Assembly (NCBI RefSeq): GCF_027625995.1
Contig: NZ_CP115396.1
Span: 4,611,001 to 4,675,000, forward strand
DNA from: Hymenobacter yonginensis
GTDB taxonomy: Bacteria > Bacteroidota > Bacteroidia > Cytophagales > Hymenobacteraceae
Direction: 5' to 3'
Length of the DNA stretch: 64,000 nt
In this document: piece after piece, positions 1 through 8,682 of the stretch
Layout: each line of letters starts with the position of its first letter
Numbering within the stretch: the stretch's first letter is position 1
The notes under the pieces: generated by a model
The model's database searches: none
What the model was told of the DNA's origin: nothing
Seen by the model: only the letters and a program-made list of their open reading frames with translations
Position numbers and translations under genes: made by a program

Positions 1-227
1 TGCTTCTGGCGCTGGGTCTGCTCCAGGATGCGGCTGGCTTCCTGAATCCGGCGCAGCGTGTTGCGCCGCTCGCGCTCCAGCTGGGCTTTTGATTTCTGGG
101 CCGGGCGCTTTCTGGACGACGCGCTCCGCTGCGCCAGCACGCGGCTGGCGGGCACCAAACCCAGCGGAGCCAGCTGGCTCAGCAGCAACAGGGCCGCCGC
201 CAGCCAGCGCTTACTTCTTACGGGCAT
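1..227 (-). CDS. EnvC/M23-type murein hydrolase activator, N-terminal part
   Basis: Only the first 75 codons lie in the window; the gene runs off the left edge. The start is the ATG at 227, which lies inside the end of the DUF4292 gene (17-nt overlap, different frame), so translation is probably coupled. The peptide opens with a basic residue cluster and a hydrophobic stretch ending in VLAQ (signal peptide), then a Lys/Arg/Gln/Glu-rich segment with LERERRNTLRRIQEASRILE that looks like the start of a coiled coil. In Bacteroidota the gene after TPR and DUF4292 genes is commonly a coiled-coil plus LytM/M23 protein acting on peptidoglycan at division. The catalytic or degenerate M23 domain is outside the window, so the family call rests on context and the coiled-coil start. 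Confidence 0.6.
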   Translation of the reverse strand, partial: MPVRSKRWLAAALLLLSQLAPLGLVPASRVLAQRSASSRKRPAQKSKAQLERERRNTLRRIQEASRILEQTQRQK

Positions 228-981
228 AGCCTTTCGGAATCGAAAACGGAAACTGCAGCCGCTCCTTGTCGACATCGACGGTGCGGTAGCTGATGGTGGC
301 GGCCGTGGGCTTGGTGGTACCCTGCTGCAGCTGCAGCTGCGTGGTGTAGGCAAACGACTGCGGCGTGCGCTCCACCACCCGGAAATCGGTGTAGTCGACT
401 GTCACCTTGTTCTGCGTAGCCGGGTCGTTCACAGTGAGCTGCTGCACCCGGGCCTTGCCCAGCTCAATGAGCTGCTGCACCAGCAGGCCGGCCTGCTCGT
501 AGCTGACGCGCTGCACCGAGCCATCGGTCTGCACGGTGGGCTCGGTGGCGGGGTTGAGGGGCGGCAGGTAGTTGCCGAGCAGCAGGGCCTGCACCATCTC
601 GAAGTTGACGGGCACGTTCAAGCGCTGGCTCAGGTAAGCGAAGTCGCCGGCGTAATACTCGCGGTGCAGCTTGTCGAGCACCTGCACCGAGTCGCGGGTG
701 ATGTAGGCGCGCACGCCCTCAAATCCAATTAGCGACGCCGAAATCCAGATAACGCTGTCTTTGCGGATGCGCACGTTGATGTTGGCCGCCTGCTGATTGC
801 CCTGCATATCAAACTGGGCCTTGCCTTTCGCCGACAGAAAGCGGAAGTCGACGTTCATGGCACGCACCGCCTCGGGCATGGGGCGGTTGCTGGCCTTCGA
901 CTTGGTGGGGATGGCTTTCTTCTGGCAGCCGCCCAGTACGGCAGCGGCCAGAAACAGGCCAAGGGCAATGCGTTTACTCAT
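211..981 (-). CDS. DUF4292 lipoprotein
   Basis: 256-residue protein starting at the ATG at 981; a longer in-frame opening exists but this start gives a proper lipoprotein signal, with hydrophobic core and lipobox LGGC at about residues 17-20. The body, with alternating beta-type segments such as GKAQFDMQGNQQAANINVRI, matches the DUF4292 family, conserved in Bacteroidota and resembling LolA/LolB-like outer-membrane lipoprotein folds. The start overlaps the stop of the TPR gene by 8 nt (ATGAGTAA), and its own end overlaps the EnvC-like gene, so the three are almost certainly cotranscribed and translationally coupled. Likely at the outer membrane, with a role in envelope biogenesis; the precise function is unknown. 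Confidence 0.8.
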   Translation of the reverse strand: MSKRIALGLFLAAAVLGGCQKKAIPTKSKASNRPMPEAVRAMNVDFRFLSAKGKAQFDMQGNQQAANINVRIRKDSVIWISASLIGFEGVRAYITRDSVQVLDKLHREYYAGDFAYLSQRLNVPVNFEMVQALLLGNYLPPLNPATEPTVQTDGSVQRVSYEQAGLLVQQLIELGKARVQQLTVNDPATQNKVTVDYTDFRVVERTPQSFAYTTQLQLQQGTTKPTAATISYRTVDVDKERLQFPFSIPKGYARKK

Positions 982-2791
982 ACAATTTCCTGTCTTTGAT
1001 TTTGCGGTCAATCAGCGAAGATGCGCCGCCGATCTGCTTGGCCCGCTGCCATTCGGCGTAGGCTTTGTCTTTGTCGCCAAGCTGGTAGAGCACGTCGCCG
1101 TAGTGTTCGATGACGGTGGCGTCTTTGCTGGTGAGCAGCGCTTTTTCCAGGTACTGGCGGGCGCCGGCGTAGTCTTTCTGCTTGTAGAGCACCCAGGCGT
1201 AGGTGTCGAGGTATGTGTCGTTGTCGGGGAACTGCTTCACCAGCTTGCCCGACATCTCCTTGGCGCGGTCCAGCTTCTCGCCCCGCATCGACAGAAAGTA
1301 GCTGTAGTTGTTGAGCGCCTGCGCATTGTTGGCATCGAAGGTCAGCGCCGCCTCGTAGGCCGCGTCGGACTTGCTGTACTCCTTCAGTTCGTGGTAGGCG
1401 TCGCCGAGCTGGGTGTCGAACTGGGCCAGCAGCTCGGGGTTGTCGGTGGCCAGCTTGCGGCCGTATTCCAGCGCTTTCACGCCTTTGGCCGGCTGCTTGG
1501 CCAGGATGTAGCCCACGCCGTTGTAGAACCACAGCGGCGCCTGGTTCGGGAACAACTCCAGCGCCTTCTCGGAGTGCCGTAGCAGCGAGTCGGTCTGGTT
1601 GAGCTCGGCATCGATGAGCACTACCTGCTGCCAGATCTGGTAGCGGGAGTTGTCGAGCCGGATGGCCTGCAGATAGGTGTTGCGGGCCTGCTCCTTGCGG
1701 TTGGTCAGGGTCTGGATGTCGCCGGCCACGGAGTAGGCCTTGGCCTCCTTGGGGTGCACGCGCACCGTAATGGCGGCCAGGTCCAGCGCCGTTTGCTCGA
1801 TTTTGGGGTTGGGCAGCTGCTTGATGTAGTCGACCAGCACCCGCACCTTGTCGTCGATGTCGAGGCCTGGGCTTTCAAACGCCCGCTTGATCTGCTTTTC
1901 CGACTCGGTGGTATTGCCCTGCTGCCGGTACACGTCGGCCAGAATCATGCGGGCCTGCGGGTTTTCGGGGTCGGTGCGTAGGGCCTGCTCGGCTACGCGC
2001 ACGGCATCGGGCAGGCGGTTGTTGGCAGCGTACATTTCGGCCTGGGCCAGCACGTACCGGATTTCGTCGGGGTTGGCCGCAATCAGCACCTCGCCCTCTT
2101 TCAGGGCTTTGTCGAGGTTGTTCTGCTTGAGGTAAATCTGCTGCTTCTTGAACGACACCTCATCCAGCGGCCCGAACTGCTTTTCGGCCCGTTCCAGCGT
2201 GGCCAGGGCGTCGTCGAGCTTGCCCTGGGCCAGGTACAGGTCGGCTAAGTTGAACAGGTAGTAGCCGGAATCCGGCACGTCCTGAATCAGCTGGGCATAG
2301 ACCTTGGTGGCCTGGTCGTACTGCTTCTGCGAGGCGTAGGCCTGAGCCAGCAGCAGGTAGTAGTAGGCATTTTTGGGGTCGAGCCGGACGGCAGCCTGCG
2401 CGAAGTTGGTGGCATCCTTGAGGTTGCCGCTGAGCAGATTGGTTTCGGCTATTTTGTAGCTGATGGCCGCGTTGGTCGGGTTGAGGGCGTAGGCCTTTAG
2501 CAACCGTTCCAGGGCCTTGTTGTAGTCTTCGAGCAGCACGTATTTCACGCCATCCACGAAGAACGCCTCGCTCATCTCCCGGTCGCGCTCCGTTAGCTGG
2601 CGCTGGCGGCCGGCGGCGTCCAGCTCGGCCCGGCGCGCCAGCTCCTTCCGCTCTTTGCGGGTAAGCTTGCGCGGCTTGAGCTGGTCGGCCGGAGCCGGGG
2701 CAGCAGACGCAGGACGCTGCTGTGCCTGCCCCTCGGAGGGCAGATACAGCAGCGCCAGCAACAGAAATAAAGAAGAGAAGACGCTACGCAT
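974..2791 (-). CDS. TPR-repeat protein, exported
   Basis: 605 residues from the ATG at 2791, chosen because it gives a clean signal peptide (MRSVFSSLFLLLALLYLPS, cleavage near GQAQ). After a charged linker (about 30-65) the rest is a run of tetratricopeptide repeats with the usual Ala/Gly/Tyr spacing and Asp-Pro-x-Asn turns, for example around ALNPTNAAISYKIAE and RLDPKNAYYYLLLAQAY. TPR solenoids hold protein partners together; this one would act in the periplasm. It is coupled to the DUF4292 lipoprotein by an 8-nt overlap, which suggests the two work together at the envelope. The partner is unknown. Confidence 0.85.
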   Translation of the reverse strand: MRSVFSSLFLLLALLYLPSEGQAQQRPASAAPAPADQLKPRKLTRKERKELARRAELDAAGRQRQLTERDREMSEAFFVDGVKYVLLEDYNKALERLLKAYALNPTNAAISYKIAETNLLSGNLKDATNFAQAAVRLDPKNAYYYLLLAQAYASQKQYDQATKVYAQLIQDVPDSGYYLFNLADLYLAQGKLDDALATLERAEKQFGPLDEVSFKKQQIYLKQNNLDKALKEGEVLIAANPDEIRYVLAQAEMYAANNRLPDAVRVAEQALRTDPENPQARMILADVYRQQGNTTESEKQIKRAFESPGLDIDDKVRVLVDYIKQLPNPKIEQTALDLAAITVRVHPKEAKAYSVAGDIQTLTNRKEQARNTYLQAIRLDNSRYQIWQQVVLIDAELNQTDSLLRHSEKALELFPNQAPLWFYNGVGYILAKQPAKGVKALEYGRKLATDNPELLAQFDTQLGDAYHELKEYSKSDAAYEAALTFDANNAQALNNYSYFLSMRGEKLDRAKEMSGKLVKQFPDNDTYLDTYAWVLYKQKDYAGARQYLEKALLTSKDATVIEHYGDVLYQLGDKDKAYAEWQRAKQIGGASSLIDRKIKDRKLYE

Positions 2792-2905
2792 GCAGGCAGA
2801 AGCGCGGAACAAGTCCGCCAATCAGGAGAAACGGATGAAGATCAAGGTACCCAAAACGGCGGAATAGCCCCGGGCTTCTGCGTAACGTAAGCGGCTACGA
2901 AATTA

Positions 2906-3916
2906 TCATACCCGCAGCGTATTGTAGTCGCCCAGGCTCAGGTCGTCGGGCGTGCCCGTGACGGTGGCGTGGTTGCCGATCATGGAGTTGGCCACGTTGG
3001 CGTGCAGCACTGTAGCCGACGTCTGCACGATGGAGTTCGACACCACCGACGCGCGCACGTTGGAATGGTTGCCCAGCGACACGTGCGGCCCCACCACCGA
3101 GTCGGTGATGATAACGCCTTCGCCCACGTACACTGGTGGAATCAATACGGAGTTGGTGACCTTGGCAGATTCCGCAACCAGGTTTTCGCCGCGCTCCTGC
3201 AGGTACTCCAAGTAGCGCTGGTTGGTGAAGACGGTGGCGTCCTTGTTGCCGCAGTCCAGCCACTCGGTCACGCGGCCGGGCACAAATGTGGTGCCCTTGT
3301 TCTTCATGTTTTCGAGGGCATTGGTGAGCTGGTACTCGCCCTTGTCCTTGATGTCGTTGTCGAGCAGGTACTGCAGCTCGCTGCGCAGGTACTCGCCGTC
3401 CTGGAAGTAATAGATGCCGATAATGGCGAGGTCGGACACAAACTCCTGGGGCTTCTCTACGAAGTCGGTAATCTGGCCCTGCTCATTGAGCTTCACTACG
3501 CCAAACGGCTTGGGGTCTTCTACTTTCTGCACCCAGATGGTGCCAGGTACGCTGGAATCAAGCGTGAAATCAGCCTTGAACAGGGTATCGGCGAAGGCTA
3601 CTACCACCGGGCCGGTCAGGGCGCTTTGGGCGCACAGGATGGCGTGGGCGGTGCCCAGCGGCTCGTCCTGGTAATGGATGGTGCCTTTCGCGCCTACCGA
3701 CTCAGCAATCTGCACCAGGCTCTTCTCGGTTTCAGCCCCGAAACGCCCGATGATGAAGGCCACTTCCTGCACCGGCTCGCCGCACACTTTGGCAATGTCC
3801 TCCACCAGCCGCTGTACAATTGGCTTGCCCGCAATCGGGATAAGCGGCTTGGGAACGGTAAGGGTGTGCGGGCGCATACGCTTGCCCATGCCGGCCATCG
3901 GAACGATAATTCTCAT
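2906..3916 (-). CDS. Sugar-phosphate nucleotidylyltransferase
   Basis: 336 residues from the ATG at 3916. The N-terminus MAGMGKRMRPHTLTVPKPL is the nucleotide-binding signature of the RmlA/GalU/GCD1 type (GxGxRxxPxTxxxPKPL). The central part carries the catalytic fold, and from about residue 250 a hexapeptide-repeat left-handed beta helix is seen (VKVTNSV..IIPPVYVGEGVIITDSVVGPHVSLG type), as in glucose-1-phosphate thymidylyl- or mannose-1-phosphate guanylyltransferase relatives. It activates a sugar phosphate with an NTP for polysaccharide or glycoconjugate synthesis. It lies between dut and the TPR gene and downstream of a MOP flippase, which fits a surface polysaccharide role. The exact sugar cannot be read from sequence. 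Confidence 0.82.
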   Translation of the reverse strand: MRIIVPMAGMGKRMRPHTLTVPKPLIPIAGKPIVQRLVEDIAKVCGEPVQEVAFIIGRFGAETEKSLVQIAESVGAKGTIHYQDEPLGTAHAILCAQSALTGPVVVAFADTLFKADFTLDSSVPGTIWVQKVEDPKPFGVVKLNEQGQITDFVEKPQEFVSDLAIIGIYYFQDGEYLRSELQYLLDNDIKDKGEYQLTNALENMKNKGTTFVPGRVTEWLDCGNKDATVFTNQRYLEYLQERGENLVAESAKVTNSVLIPPVYVGEGVIITDSVVGPHVSLGNHSNVRASVVSNSIVQTSATVLHANVANSMIGNHATVTGTPDDLSLGDYNTLRV

Positions 3917-4015
3917 GTCTGAAAGTGTTTCGGGTTGCTTATGAAGAGTAAGGGGTAATAAGCCGGTACGCAAATGGCGCAGGAAAGTAGCGCGCCAGCG
4001 GCAGGCCTGGGGGAT

Positions 4016-4450
4016 TTATTGCACGCCGGTGCTGCCGTAGCCGCCGGCACCGCGCGCCGTTTCGCTCAGCGTTTCGGCGGGCTGCCACTCAATCACCTCA
4101 TGGCGGGCCACCACCAGCTGCGCGATACGCTCGCCATCCTGCACCACAAAGTCGGTATCGGAGAGGTTTACCAGCAGCACCTTCAGCTCGCCGCGGTAGT
4201 CGGCATCAATGGTGCCGGGGCTGTTCACGATGCCGATACCATGCTTGTAGGCCAGGCCGCTGCGGGGGCGCACCTGCATTTCGTAGCCCACCGGAATTTC
4301 CATGAACAGGCCCGTGGGGATAAGGGCGCGCTGCAAGGGCTTCAGCACCACGGGCTCGTCCAGGTTGGCCCGCACGTCGAGGCCGGCGGCGTAGGCCGTC
4401 TGGTACTCGGGCAGTGGGTGTCTGGAACGGTTGATGACGGGTAGTTGCAT
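4016..4450 (-). CDS. dut: dUTP diphosphatase
   Basis: 144 residues, the usual length for a trimeric dUTPase. Motifs in order: AAGLDVRAN (motif 1), RPRSGLA (motif 2), [16 protein letters not shown] (motif 3, uracil binding with catalytic Asp), RIAQLVV (motif 4) and the C-terminal [10 protein letters not shown] (motif 5, phosphate-closing arm). It hydrolyses dUTP to dUMP and PPi, keeping uracil out of DNA and feeding thymidylate synthesis. A promoter box TATCTTTG ends four bases before the start codon, so the message may be leaderless or nearly so. It is followed by the nucleotidyltransferase gene on the same strand with a 99-nt gap. Confidence 0.96.
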   Translation of the reverse strand: MQLPVINRSRHPLPEYQTAYAAGLDVRANLDEPVVLKPLQRALIPTGLFMEIPVGYEMQVRPRSGLAYKHGIGIVNSPGTIDADYRGELKVLLVNLSDTDFVVQDGERIAQLVVARHEVIEWQPAETLSETARGAGGYGSTGVQ

Positions 4451-4454
4451 GCCG

Positions 4455-4462
4455 CAAAGATA
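4455..4462 (-). promoter_or_regulatory. -7 box TATCTTTG, dut
   Basis: Exact match to the Bacteroidota -7 consensus TAnnTTTG. It ends only 4 nt before the dut ATG; no TTG was seen at the -33 distance. Confidence 0.5.
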
Positions 4463-4535
4463 GATTTCTGTGGTAGTTGTTGGTTTTTAGTTGTCAGCTG
4501 GCAGTCCTTCCTGTTGATTTCTGACAACTGACAAC

Positions 4536-6038
4536 TCATTTCCCCAACACCCGCTGGGGTTTCTCGATGAGTACAATCAGGCCCACGAAGCCGGCGCACA
4601 GGGCTAGGTGCCAGCCCTGGCGCAGCCAGTAGCCGCTCACGGGCACAAACCAGCCCAGCGCCACCACGCCCGAGGCCAGCGCCAGCCAACCCAGCAGCCG
4701 GGCCACCGGGTAAGGCACCGGGAAGTGCCGCTCGCCCAGCCACCAGCACACGGCCGCCATCATAAAGTAGCAGGCCAGCGTGGCAATGGCCGAGCCCATG
4801 TAGCCCAGCACCGGAATCAGCAGGAAGTTGAGGGCAATGGTGAGCACCGCCCCGGCCGCCCCGATGTAGGTGCCGATGTAGGTTTTGTCGGTGAGCTTAA
4901 ACCACACCGACAGGTTCCAGTAGACGCCCAGAAACAGGTTGGCCAGCAGCAGCACCGGCACCACGGCAATACCCTCGCGGTATTCGGCGCGCTTCAGAAA
5001 CTGCTCCCCCAGGATTTCCAGGTTCAGACTCACGCCCACAAAAATGACGGCGCAGCACAGCGTAAACCACTTCAGCACCATAGCAAACGTGGCCGGCGAG
5101 TTTTTTTCAGAACTCTGCGAAAAGAAGAACGGCTCGGCCGCGTAACGGAACGCCTGAATGACGAGCTGCATAAAAATACTCAGCTTGTAGCAGGCCCCGT
5201 AGATGCCCACCGCCGTGAGGCTACTCTTGCCGGGGTAGAAGCCTTCGGGCAGCCACGAGGGCAGCATGATGCGGTCCAGCGTTTCGTTCACCATTCCGGC
5301 CATACCCATCAGCATGATGGGGTAGGCGTAGGTGAGCAACGGCCGCAGCGGCGCCACACTCAGCCGGAACCGCAGCTGCAGCAGCTCCGGCGCCAGCAGC
5401 AGCAGCGTGAAGGCGCTGGCCGCTAGGTTAGCCAGAAACACATAGCCCACGCCAATGCTGGGGTCGTAGAGGCGGGCCACCAGCGGCTGCAGCGCCGTCA
5501 GGTATTTGCCAGCCAGGATATCGGGGCAGGCTACGATGAAGAACATGTTCAGCGCCACGTTCAGCACGATGCTGGCCATGCGGATGCTGGCAAAGCGCCG
5601 CGCCTGGTTGCGCAGACGCAACTGCGCAAACGGAATGGCCGCCACGGCATCGAGGCCCAGCACCAGCGCCAGCCACAGCACGTACCGCTCGTGGCCGGCC
5701 GGCAGCCCCAGCAGCTGCAGCAATGCCTCTGCCTGCCAGGCCAGCAACCCCGACAGTACCACGCTGCTCACCAGCAGCAAGCTTAGCACCCGGTTGTAGA
5801 GCTCCTGGCGGTCGGCGCCGGCGCGGTTGGCAAACCGGAAAAACGTGGTTTCCAGCCCGTAGGTAAACACCACGTTCAGAAACGACACGTAGGCGTACAG
5901 CCCCGTCACGATGCCGTAGTCGGCGGCCGCAAACCGCGCCGTGTACACCGGTACCAGCAAATAGGTGAGCACCCGGCCCACAATGCTGCTGATGCCGTAC
6001 ACGGCCGTCTGGGAGGCCAGTTTCTTCGCTACACTCAT
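4536..6038 (-). CDS. MOP/MATE-superfamily polysaccharide flippase
   Basis: 500 residues, strongly hydrophobic, with about 12-14 predicted membrane segments. The opening (ASQTAVYGISSIVGRVLTYL) is typical of the polysaccharide-synthesis (Wzx-like, Polysacc_synt) branch of the MOP superfamily, as are AVYTARFAAADYGIVTGLYAY-like residues in TM1-2. Such proteins move lipid-linked oligosaccharides across the inner membrane. The gene heads the minus-strand run leading to dut and the nucleotidyltransferase; the gap to dut is 85 nt. Upstream lies a perfect inverted repeat of family A. The substrate is unknown. Confidence 0.85.
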   Translation of the reverse strand: MSVAKKLASQTAVYGISSIVGRVLTYLLVPVYTARFAAADYGIVTGLYAYVSFLNVVFTYGLETTFFRFANRAGADRQELYNRVLSLLLVSSVVLSGLLAWQAEALLQLLGLPAGHERYVLWLALVLGLDAVAAIPFAQLRLRNQARRFASIRMASIVLNVALNMFFIVACPDILAGKYLTALQPLVARLYDPSIGVGYVFLANLAASAFTLLLLAPELLQLRFRLSVAPLRPLLTYAYPIMLMGMAGMVNETLDRIMLPSWLPEGFYPGKSSLTAVGIYGACYKLSIFMQLVIQAFRYAAEPFFFSQSSEKNSPATFAMVLKWFTLCCAVIFVGVSLNLEILGEQFLKRAEYREGIAVVPVLLLANLFLGVYWNLSVWFKLTDKTYIGTYIGAAGAVLTIALNFLLIPVLGYMGSAIATLACYFMMAAVCWWLGERHFPVPYPVARLLGWLALASGVVALGWFVPVSGYWLRQGWHLALCAGFVGLIVLIEKPQRVLGK

Positions 6039-6068
6039 TTAAAGAAGTGGTAAACCGCTGCCAAAAGA

Positions 6069-6154
6069 ACGTCATTCCGAGCGGAGCGAGGAATCTCGCT
6101 AGTGTGGTGATTATACTACACTAGCGAGATTCCTCGCTCCGCTCGGAATGACGT
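6069..6154. repeat. Palindromic element, family A copy 1
   Basis: Perfect inverted repeat with 37-bp arms and a 12-nt loop. The arm begins ACGTCATTCCGAGCGGAGCG. It fills most of the gap between the flippase start and the enoyl-CoA hydratase stop. Related copies lie at 14761, 19724, 21470 and 53247. Confidence 0.9.
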
Positions 6155-6173
6155 ACCAATCAACCTTCGGATT

Positions 6174-6965
6174 CTAATTGCCTTTGAACGCGGCCGGCCG
6201 TTTTTCCAGGAATGCCTGGGTGCCCTCTTTGAAGTCGTTGGACGCAAAGCACTGCCCGAAGGCGTTGGCTTCTACCTGGTAGCCGTGGCGCGTATCCGAG
6301 TACAGCGCATTCACGCTGTCGATGCACAGGCCGAGGGCCAAGGGCGCTTTCGTCAGGATGCGGCTCAGCAGAGTCCGCGTAAAGGTCAGCAGTTCGGCGG
6401 CGGGCACCACGTGGTTCACGAGGCCCAGGCGCAGGGCCTCGTCAGCCTTCACCATGTCGGCGGTCAGCAGTAGCTCCAGAGCCTTGCCTTTGCCGATGAG
6501 CTGGGCCAGCCGCTGGGTGCCGCCGTAGCCTGGAATCAGGCCCAGGTTCACTTCCGGCTGCCCGAAGCGCGCCGTGTCGGAGGCAATGCGCATGTGGCAG
6601 GCCATGGCCAGCTCGCAGCCGCCACCCAGCGCAAACCCGTTCACGGCCGCAATAACCGGTTTGGAGCTTTCCTCAATCATGCAGAACACTTCCTGGCCCT
6701 GCTCGGAGGCCCGGCGGGCCAGCGCCTCGCTCGGAATGGCAGCCAGCTCGGCAATGTCGGCGCCGGCCACGAAGGCTTTGTCGCCGCTGCCGGTCAGGAT
6801 GATGCCCCGCACGGCCTTGTCGTTGAGGGCCTGCTGCATGGCCTGCCCGATTTCCGTAATCGTGGCGGCGTTGAGGGCGTTGAGCTTGGTGGGGCGGTTG
6901 AGCGTGATGGTCTGGATGCCGGTTTCAGCGTCGAGCTCAACCAGCAGATTTTCGAAAGAAGCCAT
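6174..6965 (-). CDS. Enoyl-CoA hydratase/isomerase family protein
   Basis: 263 residues from the ATG at 6965; the open frame extends upstream, but this start gives the standard crotonase N-terminus and lies just after a promoter box. Crotonase features: FVAGADIAELA (oxyanion hole region), ALGGGCELAMACHMRIA with the first catalytic Glu, and FGQPEVNLGLIPGYGGTQRL with the second catalytic Glu. The N-terminal TITLNRPTKLNALN is also typical. It probably hydrates trans-2-enoyl-CoA in fatty-acid or amino-acid breakdown. It stands alone between the flippase and mscL, so its pathway is open. Confidence 0.88.
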   Translation of the reverse strand: MASFENLLVELDAETGIQTITLNRPTKLNALNAATITEIGQAMQQALNDKAVRGIILTGSGDKAFVAGADIAELAAIPSEALARRASEQGQEVFCMIEESSKPVIAAVNGFALGGGCELAMACHMRIASDTARFGQPEVNLGLIPGYGGTQRLAQLIGKGKALELLLTADMVKADEALRLGLVNHVVPAAELLTFTRTLLSRILTKAPLALGLCIDSVNALYSDTRHGYQVEANAFGQCFASNDFKEGTQAFLEKRPAAFKGN

Positions 6966-6999
6966 GAAGGAAAGGGTAGGTGGGGCCGCAGATGATGCC

Positions 7000-7007
7000 C
7001 AAAGATA
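7000..7007 (-). promoter_or_regulatory. -7 box TATCTTTG, enoyl-CoA hydratase
   Basis: Exact TAnnTTTG match on the minus strand, about 35 nt before the ATG at 6965. No clear -33 TTG. Confidence 0.45.
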
Positions 7008-7115
7008 GCGCAAAACCGCATCCGTATTTGAACGCTTCGGCGTGGCAGTGCCCCGGTTCACCGCTTGTTGACCACTGTCCGGCTAAACCTCGTCACCCTG
7101 GGCAAACCGGCCTTC

Positions 7116-7123
7116 TACCTTTG
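7116..7123 (+). promoter_or_regulatory. -7 box TACCTTTG, mscL
   Basis: Exact TAnnTTTG match, giving an 80-nt or so leader before mscL at 7209. No -33 TTG at the right spacing. Confidence 0.4.
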
Positions 7124-7208
7124 AGAAAAGTCCGCAGGAGGTTAGATCGTAAAAATCTTATATTGCCTGCGGTATTCTCTCGTTTTCTCCACCAAATCCT
7201 TCTTAATC

Positions 7209-7631
7209 ATGGGCTTCGTCTCAGAATTCAAAGAATTTATTTCCAAGGGCAACGTGCTCGATCTGGCAGTGGGTGTGATTATCGGCGGGGCGTTCGGCAA
7301 GATCGTCACCTCGCTGACGGATGATATCCTGATGCCCGTGCTCAGCATCCTGACCGGCGGTATGGATTTCAAGGATTGGTTTCTGGCCCTCGACGGCACC
7401 ACCTATAAAACGCTGGAAGACGCCAAAAAAGCAGGTGCTGCCACCATCAACTACGGCCTGTTTCTGAACGCCGTTATCACCTTCCTGCTGATGGCCTTTG
7501 CCATTTTCTGGATTGTGAAGCTGGCTAACCGCTTCAAAAAGCCGCAGGAGGTAATCGTGGCCGAGCCCGGCCCAACGAAAGACCAAGCGCTGCTGATGGA
7601 AATCCGCGACGCGCTGCGCACCCGCAGCTAG
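7209..7631 (+). CDS. mscL: Large-conductance mechanosensitive channel
   Basis: 140 residues, normal for MscL. The N-terminal helix [20 protein letters not shown] leads into TM1 ([21 protein letters not shown]), whose small residues form the pore constriction. A periplasmic loop ([20 protein letters not shown]) is followed by TM2 ([23 protein letters not shown]) and a charged C-terminal helix. It opens under membrane tension during osmotic downshock and releases solutes. It is a single gene, divergent from the enoyl-CoA hydratase, with its own terminator. Confidence 0.97.
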   Translation: MGFVSEFKEFISKGNVLDLAVGVIIGGAFGKIVTSLTDDILMPVLSILTGGMDFKDWFLALDGTTYKTLEDAKKAGAATINYGLFLNAVITFLLMAFAIFWIVKLANRFKKPQEVIVAEPGPTKDQALLMEIRDALRTRS

Positions 7632-7672
7632 CATCTAGGCTTGCCGCACCTCGTCACTACGTCTTTGCAAAG

Positions 7673-7717
7673 CCGGCCTTTGCCCTCCACCACGGCAGGG
7701 CAGAGGCCGGTTTTTTT
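7673..7717 (+). terminator. Intrinsic terminator after mscL
   Basis: 14-bp stem with one G-T mismatch (CCGGCCTTTGCCCT pairing with AGGGCAGAGGCCGG) followed by seven T. Confidence 0.85.
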
Positions 7718-7877
7718 GGGCGGGCGCGGGGCAGAGCCGCATTACTGGCCATCGGGCCGGTAAGTTTCCCGGAATTTGAACTAACTTCCCTGCCGGCCCG
7801 TTGCCGCGCTGATGGCTCCGCAGCTGACAGCTAGCGTATTACGGCCCTTTCCTTTGGATTTTCTTCTGCTTCAGCGC

Positions 7878-8339
7878 ATGAAAAAACTTATTGCCACCTC
7901 GCTGCTGGCATCTGCCGCTTTGCTCAGCAAGCCCGCCGCCGCGCAGGCACCCCGCTCCGTTATTGCCCCCGATGCGCCCGGCCGCCAGCCCAACGAGCAG
8001 GTGCAGCGCAAAGGCAAGCGCAAAGCTTCGGACACCGACATTGCCAACATGCAGCGCCGCATGAACATGAACCCGGACGACGCCAAGCGCGACCAGCAGG
8101 TAGAGCTGCTGGAGGCCCGCGCTGGCGGCGGCTCCGCCAACACCAGCTTCGGCCGCGCCTCCGGGCCCGCCCGCCAGTATGAGAAGGGCGCCGGCGGCTT
8201 CACGGTACGTAAGTTCAAAGCCGGCAAGCACACCCGCAATGCCATGATGAAGAAAGGGCAGGGACGCCCGGCGCCCGGCATCGACCCCAAAGGCAAGCCG
8301 CTGACACACAAGAAGAAAAAGAAATTTCTGTTTTTCTAA
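7878..8339 (+). CDS. Small basic exported protein of unknown function
   Basis: 153 residues from the ATG at 7878; the frame opens earlier, but this start gives a signal peptide (MKKLIATSLLASAALLSKPA, cleavage near AAAQA). The mature part is low in hydrophobic residues and rich in Lys, Arg, Gly and Pro, with no recognised domain. It ends in a strongly basic tail THKKKKKFLFF. The composition suggests an intrinsically disordered or polyanion-binding secreted protein. It is a single gene between two terminators. I do not recognise a family. Confidence 0.65.
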   Translation: MKKLIATSLLASAALLSKPAAAQAPRSVIAPDAPGRQPNEQVQRKGKRKASDTDIANMQRRMNMNPDDAKRDQQVELLEARAGGGSANTSFGRASGPARQYEKGAGGFTVRKFKAGKHTRNAMMKKGQGRPAPGIDPKGKPLTHKKKKKFLFF

Positions 8340-8682
8340 GCCGCCGCAAGGCCATAGCTGGCAGATAGATACCACACAAAAAAGCCCCGTCGCAAAGCGT
8401 CGGGGCTTTTTGCATCTTTAGCTGTTTCGAGACCACCGTTCGCTCCCGATGCAGCCAAAGAAGAACTAAGTATTGGGCCTGCCCGCTACGAAAGCTGGCG
8501 TTTGGCGGGGTCCCAGCCGGGGCCGGGCAGGGCCGGTGTGCTAGCCTCGCGGCTTCCGTTCAGCGACAGGTAGCACACGGGCACTGGCATGAATGTGTGG
8601 CGTCTGGCAACAGGTGCTAGTGAGTAGGAGGGGGCAGGCATAGCGCGACAAATAAAGAGGTGAAACAAAACAGCAGAAGCCA
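8340..8682. other. Intergenic stretch
   Basis: Contains the terminator at 8379-8411, then about 270 nt with no convincing gene. A 65-codon frame on the minus strand begins with GTG overlapping the stop of the 8683-9315 gene, but its composition is not convincing. Confidence 0.5.
8379..8411. terminator. Bidirectional-looking intrinsic terminator
   Basis: AGCCCCG-T-CGC-AAA-GCG-T-CGGGGCT stem with A-tract before and T-tract after; placed after the 7878-8339 gene and downstream of the minus-strand 8683 gene. Confidence 0.85.

Noticed and set aside
1008-1532. Arg-rich 174-codon minus-strand frame
   Set aside because: Frame-shifted shadow of the TPR gene, which explains the same DNA with a full domain pattern.
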